Origin: Rhodospira trueperi | Lineage (GTDB): Bacteria; Pseudomonadota; Alphaproteobacteria; Rhodospirillales; Rhodospirillaceae | DNA length: 43,186 nucleotides | Assembly: GCF_900101965.1 (NCBI RefSeq) | Contig: NZ_FNAP01000010.1 | Coordinates: 1 to 43,186 of the forward strand | Reading direction: 5' to 3' | Shown here: positions 24,754 through 33,727 of the stretch, piece by piece | Layout of the letters: the number at the start of each line of letters is the position of its first letter | Position numbering within the stretch: the stretch's first letter is position 1 | Position numbers and translations under genes: made by a program | The notes under the pieces: model-generated | Seen by the model: the letters and a program-made list of their open reading frames with translations, nothing else | The model's database searches: none | Told to the model about the DNA's origin: nothing

Positions 24754-25337
24754 GTGCTCTCGACAAGACCCTGATCGACCACGCCCGGGATGTCCTGGAG
24801 GCATGCCGCCGGGACGGCCTGACCCTGGCCGTCGCCGAGTCTTGCACCGGCGGGCTGCTGGCGGCCAGTCTGACGGCGGTGCCGGGCTCCAGCGACGTCT
24901 TCGATCGCGGGTTCGTGACATACTCCAACGAAGCCAAGAGCGAGGTTCTCGGCGTGGAACCCGAACTGCTCGCCTCGGTTGGCGCGGTCAGCGAAGATGT
25001 CGCCGTGGCCATGGCCCTGGGTGCGCTGGCCGCCAGTGGTCGGAGTATCAGCGCGTCGATCACCGGGATCGCCGGACCAACCGGCGGATCGGAGACCAAA
25101 CCCGTCGGTCTGGTTTTTATGGCGGCTGCGCGTATGGACGGACTGGTCCGGCCCAAGCGCTATGTGTTCGCCGGCAGCCGGGACGACATTCGCCTCGCCA
25201 GCACGCACGCAGCCCTCGATCTGCTGCTGGAACTGGTCACGTTGCGCGACGACATGCTGGAAGACGAGGACGATCCGCCGTCCGGGTCCTCGGACGATCC
25301 GAACGCCAACGCCGGCGACCACGGCAACGGTTCCTGA
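24750..25337 (+). CDS. pncC: CinA-family nicotinamide-nucleotide amidohydrolase PncC
   Basis: PncC deamidates nicotinamide mononucleotide to nicotinate mononucleotide, part of pyridine-nucleotide salvage. The CinA C-terminal domain fills the protein, with VAESCTGGLLAASLTAVPGS (about residues 28-47), FVTYSNEAKSEVLGV and SITGIAGPTGGSETKPVGLV. The last 25 residues are an acidic Asp/Gly-rich tail not seen in the core family. The start overlaps the pgpA stop (ATGA), so the two are translationally coupled, a common alphaproteobacterial pairing. Length is 195 residues. Confidence 0.93.
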   Translation: MSALDKTLIDHARDVLEACRRDGLTLAVAESCTGGLLAASLTAVPGSSDVFDRGFVTYSNEAKSEVLGVEPELLASVGAVSEDVAVAMALGALAASGRSISASITGIAGPTGGSETKPVGLVFMAAARMDGLVRPKRYVFAGSRDDIRLASTHAALDLLLELVTLRDDMLEDEDDPPSGSSDDPNANAGDHGNGS

Positions 25338-25342
25338 TCACG

Positions 25343-26677
25343 ATGTCCAAAGGCCGCCGGCCCACCGGGCGTCCATCCGGCGCCCGCCGCACCGCCCGCT
25401 CGAACTGGCCCGGCCCCGACACCGTCGAGGTCACGGTCACCGCTCTCGGGGCGCGGGGAGACGGCCTCGCCCAACACGAGAGCAGCGCCCTGTTCGTGGT
25501 CGGTGCCCTGCCGGGCGAACGCGTCCGCGCGCGCGTCGGGGCGCGCAAGGGGCATGGGTGGCAGGCCCATGTCACGGACGTGCTCCAGGCCTCGGCGGAG
25601 CGGATCGAGCCGGCCTGTCCGCATTTCGGGCCGTGTGGCGGCTGCACCATTCAGCACCTGAGCCCGTCCGCCCAGGCCGCGTGGAAGCGCCAACAGGTGG
25701 TCGAGGCCCTGATCCGGCGCGGATTCCCGGCGCCGGAAGTGGACGCGACCGTCAGTGTTCCCCCGGGCCAGCGGCGGCGTTGCACGGTGGCCTGGCGGCG
25801 CACGCCCCGGGGCGCACTCGTCGGGTTCCATGCCCAGGACACTCACCGCCTGGAGGACGTACGCGCCTGCGCGATGCTGACGCCCGCGCTGTTCGCCCTG
25901 ATGGAACCGCTGCGCGCCCTGGTGCGGGACATCGCCCGTCCGGGTGAGCACGGTCAGGCGGTTCTGACCATGACGGACACCGGGGCGGAGGTCGCGCTGA
26001 TCCTGGCCCGGCCCCCAGACCTGGCGGCGCGGGAACGCCTTGCTGCCTTTGCCGAGGCCACCGATCTGGCGCGGCTGAGGTGGATGCCGGACCCGGACAG
26101 CGCCCCGGAACCGCTCGCCGAGCGGCGTCCGCCGGTGGTGACATTGGGTGAGGCCGCCGTTGTCCTGCCGCCCCTCGCGTTCCTGCAACCCTCCCGGGCG
26201 GGTGGCGACGCCATCACCGCTTCGGTTCTGGCCCGTCTGCCGGAGGGAAGCGGTTCCGTGCTCGACCTGTTTGCGGGTGTCGGCACCCTGAGCTTCCCGC
26301 TTGCCGGAACGGGGCGGCCCGTCCACGCCGTCGATGCGGCGCCGGAGGCCCTCTCGGCCCTGGCGGCCGCGATTCCGCCGCACCGACAAATGACCACGGC
26401 ATGTCGCGACCTCGAGCGGGACCCGCTTCAGGGCGCCGATCTGACGGGTCATGAGGTGGCGGTGTTCGATCCGCCGCGCGCCGGCGCACGGGCCCAGGCT
26501 GCCGCCCTGGCCCAGCATGGTCCCGACCGCATCATCGCTGTCTCGTGCAACCCGTCGAGCTTCGCCCGCGACGCCCGCGCGCTGGCGGACGGCGGTTATA
26601 CCCTCGGACGCGCCACACCCATCGACCAGTTTCCGTGGTCGGCGCACGTCGAACTGGTGGCGGGATTTTCGCGATAA
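25343..26677 (+). CDS. class I SAM RNA uracil-5-methyltransferase (TrmA/RlmC/RlmD type)
   Basis: A 444-residue protein that methylates uracil-C5 in rRNA or tRNA. A TRAM-like domain covers about residues 20-85. The iron-sulfur cysteines are visible in CPHFGPCGGC (C92, C98, C101) and RACAML (about 175). The methyltransferase fold has VLDLFAGVGTLSFPLAG (about 306), FDPPRAGARAQ (about 375) and the catalytic SCNPSSFARD (about 400). The ATG at 25343 lies 5 bases after the pncC stop, so it is third in the pgpA-pncC operon. Which uracil it modifies cannot be told. Confidence 0.9.
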   Translation: MSKGRRPTGRPSGARRTARSNWPGPDTVEVTVTALGARGDGLAQHESSALFVVGALPGERVRARVGARKGHGWQAHVTDVLQASAERIEPACPHFGPCGGCTIQHLSPSAQAAWKRQQVVEALIRRGFPAPEVDATVSVPPGQRRRCTVAWRRTPRGALVGFHAQDTHRLEDVRACAMLTPALFALMEPLRALVRDIARPGEHGQAVLTMTDTGAEVALILARPPDLAARERLAAFAEATDLARLRWMPDPDSAPEPLAERRPPVVTLGEAAVVLPPLAFLQPSRAGGDAITASVLARLPEGSGSVLDLFAGVGTLSFPLAGTGRPVHAVDAAPEALSALAAAIPPHRQMTTACRDLERDPLQGADLTGHEVAVFDPPRAGARAQAAALAQHGPDRIIAVSCNPSSFARDARALADGGYTLGRATPIDQFPWSAHVELVAGFSR

Positions 26678-26704
26678 CGTCGGCTGGAAGCCCGGCGACC
26701 GGCC

Positions 26705-27016
26705 TCAGCCCCCCTGACGAATGGTAAACAGGGTTTCGAACCGCGCCAGATCCAGGATCTCCCGTACCGTGCCCTGGGGTCGCGACAGGACAATCATGGT
26801 GCCCGTCTTCCTGGCCTGCTCCCGCAGTGTCAGCAGAAAACCGAGCCCGGCGGAATCCATGTACGACAGGTCATGGAAATCCACTTCGACCTCGCCCGGC
26901 TGATTGGCGAGAACTTCCCGCACCACCCGCTCGAATACTCCGCGATCTTCGTGGACCAACCGATCCCGCAGGCTCAGCACAACCTTGCCGCTTTGCGCGT
27001 TGACTTCGTATCGCAC
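26705..27016 (-). CDS. STAS-domain anti-sigma-factor antagonist-like protein
   Basis: About 103 residues, all STAS domain. The phosphorylatable serine lies in YMDSAGLGFLLTLREQ, as in SpoIIAA/RsbV proteins that toggle binding to an anti-sigma or kinase partner. Start choice: the ATG at 27022 sits one base from GGGAGG, whereas a GTG at 27016 has it at 7 bases, so GTG is more likely. It follows the chemoreceptor gene by about 85 bases on the same strand and may be co-transcribed. A role in a general stress or chemosensory switch is inferred; no partner kinase is in the window. Confidence 0.85.
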   Translation of the reverse strand: MRYEVNAQSGKVVLSLRDRLVHEDRGVFERVVREVLANQPGEVEVDFHDLSYMDSAGLGFLLTLREQARKTGTMIVLSRPQGTVREILDLARFETLFTIRQGG

Positions 27017-27100
27017 GCCCATGCCTCCCGTTGACGTTCCGCCGGCCCTTCCAAGCTCCAGCGGCCGAGCCAGCGCCCGGCCGCCAAGTCTTGATCGGCG

Positions 27101-29449
27101 TCACCCCCTAGCGCCCGCCCGTTTGCGGATGAAGGTGTCCAACCCGGCCAACTGTGCCTCGTTCAGTTCAAAACGGACATGGGTCCCGGTTCCCGTCTTT
27201 GCAACGACACTTCCCGTCATGGACCCAAGTTCCGGAACATCCATGGTGAAGGCATGACCCCGTTCGACGTCAAGAGCCCGATCCACGGTGCCGACCCCAC
27301 TGCGGGCCAAATCCTGCAACAAGCACGACTGGCTCGCGCCACCGCCCAGGTTCAGCGTCACCGCCACGTTGACGGTATGCAGGGCGCTGTCCCGCCGATC
27401 ATCGTCCGACCCGCCGCGCATCAGCTTTTCCAGGGCATCCTGCATCTGCCTGACGCGCGCACGCACATCTTCGGCGGACTGCTTGACGGATCGGGCGTGT
27501 TCGCCGGTCACGGAACTGCTCTCCAGGACCTGCCCGATGTTGTCGGAGGACTCCTGCGTGCTGTGCGAGGCCTGCTGAGCGTTCTGACTGATTTCCTGGG
27601 TCGCGCCCGTTTGTTGCTCAACGGCGGCCGAGACCGTCTGGGTGATGTCGTTGATTTCGCCGATCACCCTGGCGATGTCCTCAATGGCCGTCACGGCCTC
27701 CCGCGTGGCCGCCTGCATGCCGCCGATCTGGTTGGCGATATCCTCGGTCGCGGTGGCGGTCTGGTTGGCCAGCGTCTTGACCTCGTTGGCCACCACCGCG
27801 AAGCCTCTGCCGGCATCCCCGGCCCGCGCCGCCTCGATGCTGGCGTTCAGCGCAAGCAGGTTGGTCTGTTTGGCGATGTCGCTGATCATGTTGACCACCT
27901 CGCCGATCTGGTCGGCCGCCTCGGCCAGTCCCTGGATCCGCTGATTGGTGGTTTCGGCCTGCCTCACCGCCCGATGGGCCGTCTCCGTCGAGGCCGTCAT
28001 CTGACGCGAGATTTCGCCGATCGACGCGGCCATCTGCTCGGCGGCCGCCGCGACCGCGTCCACGCCGTGGGCCGCGTCCCGCGAGGCCGACGCGGCGGCA
28101 TCCGAGCGCGATTCCGTGTGTTCCACGGACTCGGCCATCTTCAGCGCCGCCTGGTGCATGGCGTCGGCCTGTTGCTGCACAAGAATAATGGCGCTGCGCA
28201 CCTCCTCGTCCAGCGCATTGGTAAGCGCGAACATCTCGGCCCTGACCTTGCGGGCGTTGCGTCGATGCAGCGCCTCCTGCTCGGCAGCCATTTCCTTCAG
28301 TTTATAGCCGTTGTCCTTGAACACCTGGACGGCGTCGGCCATGTCGCCGATCTCGTCCCGGCGGGACCGGCCCGGAATTTCGACGGACAGGTCATCGTGC
28401 GCCAAGCGTTCCATGGCGGCCGTCATCGCCGTCAGCGGCCGGCTGAGCAGACGGCGCAGCATCAGCACGATCAGACCCATCACGCCCAGGGTGGCCAACG
28501 GATTCACGACCGCCTGCACGGTTGTCGAACTTGACTGCGTTTCGTTCAGCCCCGTCACCCGCTGGCCCAGCCGTGCGGCGATGGCCCTTGAGGCCTCTTC
28601 GACCTCTCTACGGCGGGTTTCGGTCTGCTCCTTGAGGGCCGCCATCTCACGCTGCTGCTCGGCCTCCATCGCGGTCATCCGCTCGACCGAACGTTCCTCG
28701 ACGGCGATCAGCGACTCCCGCGAGACCGCCAGTTCAAGGACACCCCGGATCGGGTCTTCGACGCCATGGCACCCCTGACATTCCGGATCGTTGGTCAGCG
28801 TGACATAGGAATAGAGGACCGGCCGGAGCACTCCCCCTGAATCCTCGACCTCGCCAGGCTGCTCCGCCGAACCATCCGCGCTGGCCAGCGCCTCCCTCAG
28901 GCCGGACTCGCGGTCCGCCGGAATGGAGACCGGGTTCTCCCGGCTGCGGCGCTCGAAATAGGTTGTGCCCAGGAGTCGATTGACATCCTTGATTGTGTCG
29001 TTGTCCGAAAAGGCCTGGACCCCCGTTGTCCGCCACAGCCCGATGTCCAGCACATCCGGGATCTGCGACAGATTGAACATGATGTCCTCGGCCGTGGTGG
29101 CTTCGCCGCTCATCATGGCGGCGCGGATCATCTCCGTCGCGGCGGATGACAGGCCCTCGTGCTTGCCGGCGATGAACCGCCGCTCGCCCAGGGTCTCCCC
29201 GTGAGTCTCGGTTTCGGTCACGGCGTGCTCGGCTGCCTGACGGGCAATCTGCGTCTCCACCAGCGCGTCATGAGTCTCGCCGATGACGGCGTTCTTCTCG
29301 GCCAGGATGCCGCTCACATCGTCCGCGAAGTCCTGCGTTTCGGACCGAACGATGGTCGAAAAGTAGTAAACGAGGGCGATATTGACGATCGCGATGATGG
29401 CAACAAGAGCGACGACAACGGCGGTGATCTTCGCGGTCAACGACTTCAT
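27101..29449 (-). CDS. methyl-accepting chemotaxis protein with CxxCH haem motif and PilZ-like tail
   Basis: A 782-residue membrane receptor. TM1 is about residues 9-31 and TM2 about 313-333. The periplasmic part (32-312) carries CQGCH at 224-228, a c-type haem attachment motif, in a Tll0287/DUF3365-like setting, followed by a coiled-coil. A HAMP domain (about 335-390) and the signalling hairpin ([35 protein letters not shown], about 545-600) follow. The last 95 residues look like a PilZ domain ([11 protein letters not shown] in place of DxSxxG), so c-di-GMP sensing is possible though motifs are imperfect. The haem suggests redox or gas sensing. AGG precedes the ATG by a few bases. The STAS gene lies downstream. 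Confidence 0.92.
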   Translation of the reverse strand: MKSLTAKITAVVVALVAIIAIVNIALVYYFSTIVRSETQDFADDVSGILAEKNAVIGETHDALVETQIARQAAEHAVTETETHGETLGERRFIAGKHEGLSSAATEMIRAAMMSGEATTAEDIMFNLSQIPDVLDIGLWRTTGVQAFSDNDTIKDVNRLLGTTYFERRSRENPVSIPADRESGLREALASADGSAEQPGEVEDSGGVLRPVLYSYVTLTNDPECQGCHGVEDPIRGVLELAVSRESLIAVEERSVERMTAMEAEQQREMAALKEQTETRRREVEEASRAIAARLGQRVTGLNETQSSSTTVQAVVNPLATLGVMGLIVLMLRRLLSRPLTAMTAAMERLAHDDLSVEIPGRSRRDEIGDMADAVQVFKDNGYKLKEMAAEQEALHRRNARKVRAEMFALTNALDEEVRSAIILVQQQADAMHQAALKMAESVEHTESRSDAAASASRDAAHGVDAVAAAAEQMAASIGEISRQMTASTETAHRAVRQAETTNQRIQGLAEAADQIGEVVNMISDIAKQTNLLALNASIEAARAGDAGRGFAVVANEVKTLANQTATATEDIANQIGGMQAATREAVTAIEDIARVIGEINDITQTVSAAVEQQTGATQEISQNAQQASHSTQESSDNIGQVLESSSVTGEHARSVKQSAEDVRARVRQMQDALEKLMRGGSDDDRRDSALHTVNVAVTLNLGGGASQSCLLQDLARSGVGTVDRALDVERGHAFTMDVPELGSMTGSVVAKTGTGTHVRFELNEAQLAGLDTFIRKRAGARG

Positions 29450-29692
29450 TAGACCTATCTTTCTTCAACGCAGACCGACCCGGGCACCCCCATCAGACAT
29501 CGATAAAGGGTGACATGCAGGCACTACAGAACCGCACCTCGGCGATTCCTGAACAACGGACCGCGAAGTATAGTCGAATGTAGCCTGGGGGTCATTACGG
29601 ATCGATCCGCGTCGGAGACATACCTGGGTCTTCAGATCTCGCCAACTGCTCGGGCCGCGCGGGACAGCGGCGCCGGCCGCCCCTCAATCGGC

Positions 29693-29878
29693 TCAGCCGG
29701 CCGGCTCATCTTCCTCGACCCGTCCGCCGGTGATGATGACCGTCACCGTCATGATCATGGCGGTCAGCGCCAGCACCAAATAGATCACCCACCACTGCTG
29801 GAAGATGAACACCGCGAGATACCCGAGAAGGGCCGCCAGGGCGACGGCCAGAATGAGGATCAGTTTGACGGTGACCAT
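29693..29878 (-). CDS. small two-helix membrane protein, unknown
   Basis: Sixty-one residues, almost all in two hydrophobic helices: VKLILILAVALAALLGYLAV and VIYLVLALTAMIMTVTVIIT, with a short acidic tail (GRVEEDEPAG). GAGGGAG lies about 10 bases before the ATG at 29878, which selects this start over a longer open frame. It precedes the chemoreceptor gene on the same strand with a 240-base gap. No family recognised. Confidence 0.65.
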   Translation of the reverse strand: MVTVKLILILAVALAALLGYLAVFIFQQWWVIYLVLALTAMIMTVTVIITGGRVEEDEPAG

Positions 29879-30342
29879 GACGCTCGCTCCCTCTTCGGGG
29901 CCAATCTTGAACAATCCCAAATAGCCGATCCCGCCCGGACTGTCCAGCACGGCGACGCTGTGACAGCAATTCTCAGGATGGCGTGAGAACACCTGTTGCG
30001 ACCAGCGCAGGCCTGTTCTCCTCCCCCCTTCGGGGGGACGTTGGGAGGGGGGCGAGGTGATGTCCGCACGGACCCCGCTTGCCGCATCAACCCCACGGGC
30101 TTTTTTTTTCAACCCCACCCCACTCCTCCCCTCCTCTACCCAGAGGAGGGCGTTCGGGTCGCGCCTGGAGCTCCCGACAGGACCCTTCGGAGGCCGTGCG
30201 ACCAAAATGAGAACTGCCGGCGCTGTGAGGCGCTGAACACCCGGCCTTGAGCGGCCGCATTGACAGCCCCCCGGGCTGCCCGCAAGCTCTGACCCAACAT
30301 GACGGACTGGGACTTTGAGGCTCAGATTGTCGCTCTCTAGGA
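29879..30342. other. intergenic stretch with a GC-rich palindromic element
   Basis: No gene seen. At 30016-30058 a CCCCCC-TTC-GGGGGG hairpin is followed by GGGAGGGGGGCGAGG, and at 30101-30109 lies a run of nine T, then C-rich tracts with AGAGGAGG to about 30150. This looks like a REP-type intergenic repeat common in GC-rich alphaproteobacteria. Confidence 0.55.
30016..30155. repeat. REP-like GC-rich palindromic intergenic element
   Basis: Alternating C-runs and G-runs (CTCCTCCCCCC, GGGGGG, GGGAGGGGGGCGAGG) can fold in more than one way, with a T9 run and a second C-rich half. It lies just upstream of the DUF1538 operon and beyond the 5' end of the small membrane protein. Other genomic copies are expected but none is in this window. 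Confidence 0.5.
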
Positions 30343-31134
30343 TTGCGCGCCATCCTGCCCGAGCGCGAACCGCACGAACTGACGGACGCTGTCACCGGCA
30401 TGGCACATCCCCTGCGTTCCTTTCTCGGGCTGGTCCTGAGCGCCCTGCGTGACCTCGCACCGATCATTCTGGTGATCGGGTTTTTCCAGATCGTCGTCCT
30501 CCAGCAACCGTTTCCCAACCTGGGACCGATCCTGGTCGGCCTGCTTCTGGTCCTGCTGGGACTGGCGCTGTTCATCCAGGGACTGGAGATGGGCCTGTTC
30601 CCGCTCGGCGAGTCCATGGCCCACGCGTTCGCGCGGAAGGGCAGCCTGGTCTGGCTGCTGGCGTTCGCCTTCGCGCTGGGGTTCGGCACCACGGTGGCGG
30701 AACCGGCCCTGATCGCGGTGGCCGCCGAGGCGGCCGAGGCCGTGGCTCAGGCTGGCCTGATCGAGCCGGACGCGGACAGTCAGGCCACGTACGCGTTGGG
30801 CCTGCGCTATACGGTGGCGCTGGCCGTCGGGCTGGCCATCCTGGTGGGTGTGTTTCGCATCATCAAGGGCTGGCCGGTGCCGGTTCTCATCATCGGCGGC
30901 TACCTGATCGTGGTGGCCCTGACCTTCATCGCGCCGCCGGAGATCGTCGGCGTGGCCTATGATTCCGGCGGCGTGACCACCTCCACCATCACCGTGCCGC
31001 TGGTGACGGCCCTGGGGGTGGGGCTGGCCTCCATGCTGGGCGGGCGCAATCCGCTGATCGACGGCTTCGGCCTGATCGCCTTCGCCAGCCTGACCCCGAT
31101 GATGTTCGTCATGCTCTACGGCCTGCTGTATTGA
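30343..31134 (+). CDS. DUF1538 integral membrane protein, first copy
   Basis: Up to 263 residues with about six or seven membrane helices. Conserved blocks shared with the next gene are [29 protein letters not shown] and [20 protein letters not shown] followed by [14 protein letters not shown]1538 is an uncharacterised family; the paired copies and glycine-rich signatures suggest a transporter. Start is uncertain: TTG at 30343 has AGGA directly against it, while ATG at 30400, near the usual family start, has no clear site. It leads an operon of five genes. The glycine- and threonine-rich [10 protein letters not shown] motif is a likely substrate or ion site, by inference. Confidence 0.88.
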   Translation: MRAILPEREPHELTDAVTGMAHPLRSFLGLVLSALRDLAPIILVIGFFQIVVLQQPFPNLGPILVGLLLVLLGLALFIQGLEMGLFPLGESMAHAFARKGSLVWLLAFAFALGFGTTVAEPALIAVAAEAAEAVAQAGLIEPDADSQATYALGLRYTVALAVGLAILVGVFRIIKGWPVPVLIIGGYLIVVALTFIAPPEIVGVAYDSGGVTTSTITVPLVTALGVGLASMLGGRNPLIDGFGLIAFASLTPMMFVMLYGLLY

Positions 31135-31153
31135 ACCGGGAAGGGACCGCGCC

Positions 31154-31945
31154 GTGTCCACCCTGATCCAGTTGATCGATACCCTGTGGACCACGATCCT
31201 GGACGTGGCGCCGATCCTGCTGATCCTGGTGCTGTTCCAGGTTCTGGTGCTGCGTCAGAAGGTCCCGCACCTGCGCCGCATGATCCTGGGGTTCCTCTAT
31301 GTGGTGCTGGGCCTGGACCTGTTCCTGGTCGGCCTTGAGATGGCCCTGTTTCCCCTGGGCGAGATCATGGCCGCGCAGTTGACCGACCCGGCGTTCATGG
31401 GGGTCGCACGGGACGCGGCCGGTGGCCTGGGGTGGCGGGACTATCTGTGGGTCTATGCCTTCGCCGCCGCCATCGGGTTCTCGACCACCATCGCCGAGCC
31501 GGCGCTGATCGCCGTCAGCCTGAAGGTCACGGAGGTTTCGGGCGGGGCCGTCAAGTCCTGGGGCCTGCGCGTGGCGGTGGCCATCGGCGTCGCCTTCGGG
31601 GTCTCCCTGGGCGCGCTGCGCATCATCACCGGCTGGTCCTTGCCGATCCTCATCGTCATCGGCTATGTGGTCGTCATCGTTCAGACCGTGATCGCGCCGC
31701 GCCAGATCATTCCCCTTGCCTACGATTCCGGGGGCGTGACAACCTCCACCGTTACCGTTCCGCTGGTCACGGCCCTTGGGCTGGGCCTGGCTTCCAACAT
31801 CCCGGGGCGAAGCCCCCTAATCGACGGCTTCGGGCTGATCGCGCTGGCCAGTCTGTTTCCCATGATCACCGTCATGGGCTACGCGCAGATCGGCGAGTTG
31901 CTGACCCGGCGCGCCGCCCGCCGCACCGCGAGCGAGGATTCATGA
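31154..31945 (+). CDS. DUF1538 integral membrane protein, second copy
   Basis: A 263-residue paralogue of the upstream gene with the same ordered motifs: [49 protein letters not shown], then [14 protein letters not shown]. The pair probably forms a heterodimer or a two-half channel. AAGGGA lies about 8 bases before the GTG at 31154, 19 bases after the previous stop. Its own stop overlaps the P-II-like start as ATGA. The C-terminus is a short basic cytoplasmic tail (LTRRAARRTASEDS), suitable for contact with the regulator. Confidence 0.9.
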   Translation: MSTLIQLIDTLWTTILDVAPILLILVLFQVLVLRQKVPHLRRMILGFLYVVLGLDLFLVGLEMALFPLGEIMAAQLTDPAFMGVARDAAGGLGWRDYLWVYAFAAAIGFSTTIAEPALIAVSLKVTEVSGGAVKSWGLRVAVAIGVAFGVSLGALRIITGWSLPILIVIGYVVVIVQTVIAPRQIIPLAYDSGGVTTSTVTVPLVTALGLGLASNIPGRSPLIDGFGLIALASLFPMITVMGYAQIGELLTRRAARRTASEDS

Positions 31946-32292
31946 AGTTCAAGCTGATCATCGCCAGCACACCGGACGACATGACCGACGCCATTGCCGA
32001 TGCCGCCCGCGAGGAGGGGGCCACCGGCTGCACGATCCTGACCAACGCGCGCGGACAGGGGCTCAAGAAGGCCAAGACCTTTCTGGGCCTGGACCTCGCG
32101 GGCGCCCGCGACGTGGTGCTGATCCTGGTTGAGCAGCACCTAGGGCGGCGCATCCTGGAAGCCATCGGCCGCGCCGGCCATTTCGACGCCAGTCCCGGCG
32201 CCGGCATCGCCATCATGATCGACGTCGAGGACGCCATCGGCCTGAACAGCCAACTTCATACCATCCAGACCGAGATCGAGGACGAGATATGA
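31942..32292 (+). CDS. P-II-like regulatory protein
   Basis: A 116-residue protein with the P-II ferredoxin-like order: KFKLIIASTPDDMTDAIADA, EEGATGCTILTNARGQGLKK, VVLILVEQHLGRRILEAIGR and GAGIAIMIDVEDAIGL. The T-loop (about residues 37-57, RGQGLKKAKTFLGLDLAG) has no tyrosine, so GlnD-type uridylylation is not expected. The GDGKIF B-loop is replaced by SPGAGIAIM. P-II-like proteins bind ATP/ADP or other nucleotides and gate transporters; here the obvious client is the DUF1538 pair. It overlaps both neighbours by ATGA. Confidence 0.87.
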   Translation: MKFKLIIASTPDDMTDAIADAAREEGATGCTILTNARGQGLKKAKTFLGLDLAGARDVVLILVEQHLGRRILEAIGRAGHFDASPGAGIAIMIDVEDAIGLNSQLHTIQTEIEDEI

Positions 32293-32723
32293 CCCAGCGT
32301 CCCTATGTGCCGATCCGTCAGGTGATGTCCGAAACCCCCTACCTGATCGAGGGCATGGCCACCGTCGCCCAGGCCGTGCGCATGATGAAGGACAAGGGGG
32401 TCAGTTCCCTGGTCATCCGCAAGCGTCACGAGGGCGACGAGTTCGGCATGGTCGTGATCCAGGACATCGCCGACAAGGTGGTGGCGCAGGACCGCTCACC
32501 CGACCGGGTCAACGTCTACGAGATCATGAGCAAGCCGCTGATCTCGATCCAGGCGGACATGGACGTGCGGTACGCGATCCGGCTGTTGGGCCGCTTCCGC
32601 CTGTCCCGCGCGATCGTCATCGAGAATGGGGACCTGGTCGGAATCGCCACCCTGCGCGACCTTGTTCTCGCCCACCTGATCGGAGACGGCCCCGTGCCGC
32701 CCGCGCCGACGGAGACCACCTGA
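32289..32723 (+). CDS. tandem CBS-domain protein
   Basis: A 144-residue protein made of two CBS domains, about residues 7-62 (VMSETPYLIEGMATVAQAVR, GVSSLVIRK) and 76-132 (IMSKPLISIQADMDVRYAIR, RLSRAIVIENGDLVGIATLR). CBS pairs bind adenine nucleotides and gate channels or enzymes. Its start overlaps the P-II-like stop (ATGA) and its stop is one base before the exchanger start, so all are co-translated. A second adenylate sensor next to a P-II-like one is the notable feature. The protein is soluble and complete. Confidence 0.9.
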   Translation: MTQRPYVPIRQVMSETPYLIEGMATVAQAVRMMKDKGVSSLVIRKRHEGDEFGMVVIQDIADKVVAQDRSPDRVNVYEIMSKPLISIQADMDVRYAIRLLGRFRLSRAIVIENGDLVGIATLRDLVLAHLIGDGPVPPAPTETT

Positions 32724-32724
32724 C

Positions 32725-33714
32725 GTGATTGTCGCCTCCCTGTTCCTGATCGCCGGCATCGTGCTGCTGCCGGTCGGCTCCAACATCCTGGTCAGCGGCG
32801 CGGTCGCCTTGTCGGAGCGACTGGGCATCTCCCCCTTGGTGGTGGCCCTGACCGTCGTGGCCTTCGGCACCTCGCTGCCGGAGCTGGTGGTCTGCGTCGA
32901 TGCCGCCCTGGACGGAGTCCCCGGCATCGCCATCGGCAACGTCGTGGGATCCAACATCGCCAACATACTTCTCATCATGGGCGCGGCGGCTCTGCTGGCG
33001 CCCATCGCCTGCCATCAGCCCCGCGCCTTCCTGCGCGACAGCCTCATCATGATCGGCGCGACGGGCCTGTTCATCGCCGCCGCGCTGTCGGGCGTGATCC
33101 CGCGCTGGCAGGGCGGCGGCATGCTGGGCCTGCTGGTGCTGTTCGTGCTGTACTCCTATTGGCGGGAGTCCGCCGGAAAGGACGCGGCCGACGCCCATCT
33201 GGCCGAGGTCGAGGAGTTCGAGGGACTCAAGAACCGCTCCTGGATCGTCATCATTGGAGCCATCGCGCTGGGCCTTGTCGGCGTGGCGGCCGGGGCCAAC
33301 CTGCTGGTGGACGGCGCCGTGGTCATCGCCAGTGAGCTTGGCGTGCCCGAGGAAGTCATCGGCCTGACCATGGTGGCCCTGGGGACCTCGCTGCCGGAAC
33401 TGGCGGTCGCCGTGACGGCGGCCATGAAGGGCCAGCCCGACGTCGTGGTCGGCAACGTCGTGGGCTCGAACATTTTCAATATCCTGGCCATCCTGGGCGC
33501 GACCGCGCTGGTGATCCCGGTGGAGATCCCGGCCCAGGTGCTGCGGTTCGACATCTGGGCCATGGCGGCGGTGTCCATCCTGATGGTCCCCGTGATGCTG
33601 AGCGGCAGACGCATGGGCCGTGCGGAGGGGATCCTGTTCCTGGCCGCCTACGCAGGATACACGGCGCTTCAGTTCTTCGGCGTGGACCGCGTGCTGGGCG
33701 CCGTGAGTGCCTGA
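32725..33714 (+). CDS. Ca2+/Na+ (cation) exchanger, YrbG/CaxA-type CaCA family
   Basis: A 329-residue exchanger. The two inverted alpha repeats are clear: VVAFGTSLPELVVCVDAALD with IGNVVGSNIANILL, and MVALGTSLPELAVAVTAAMK with VGNVVGSNIFNIL. These GTSLPE and GNxxGSN blocks carry the ion-binding residues. About ten helices; a hydrophilic loop lies at about residues 150-170. The GTG start at 32725 is one base after the CBS stop. Members exchange Ca2+ for Na+ or H+ across the inner membrane. Being last in the DUF1538/P-II/CBS operon, it probably works on the same ion gradient. Confidence 0.92.
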   Translation: MIVASLFLIAGIVLLPVGSNILVSGAVALSERLGISPLVVALTVVAFGTSLPELVVCVDAALDGVPGIAIGNVVGSNIANILLIMGAAALLAPIACHQPRAFLRDSLIMIGATGLFIAAALSGVIPRWQGGGMLGLLVLFVLYSYWRESAGKDAADAHLAEVEEFEGLKNRSWIVIIGAIALGLVGVAAGANLLVDGAVVIASELGVPEEVIGLTMVALGTSLPELAVAVTAAMKGQPDVVVGNVVGSNIFNILAILGATALVIPVEIPAQVLRFDIWAMAAVSILMVPVMLSGRRMGRAEGILFLAAYAGYTALQFFGVDRVLGAVSA

Positions 33715-33727
33715 GGCCGCGAGAGCC

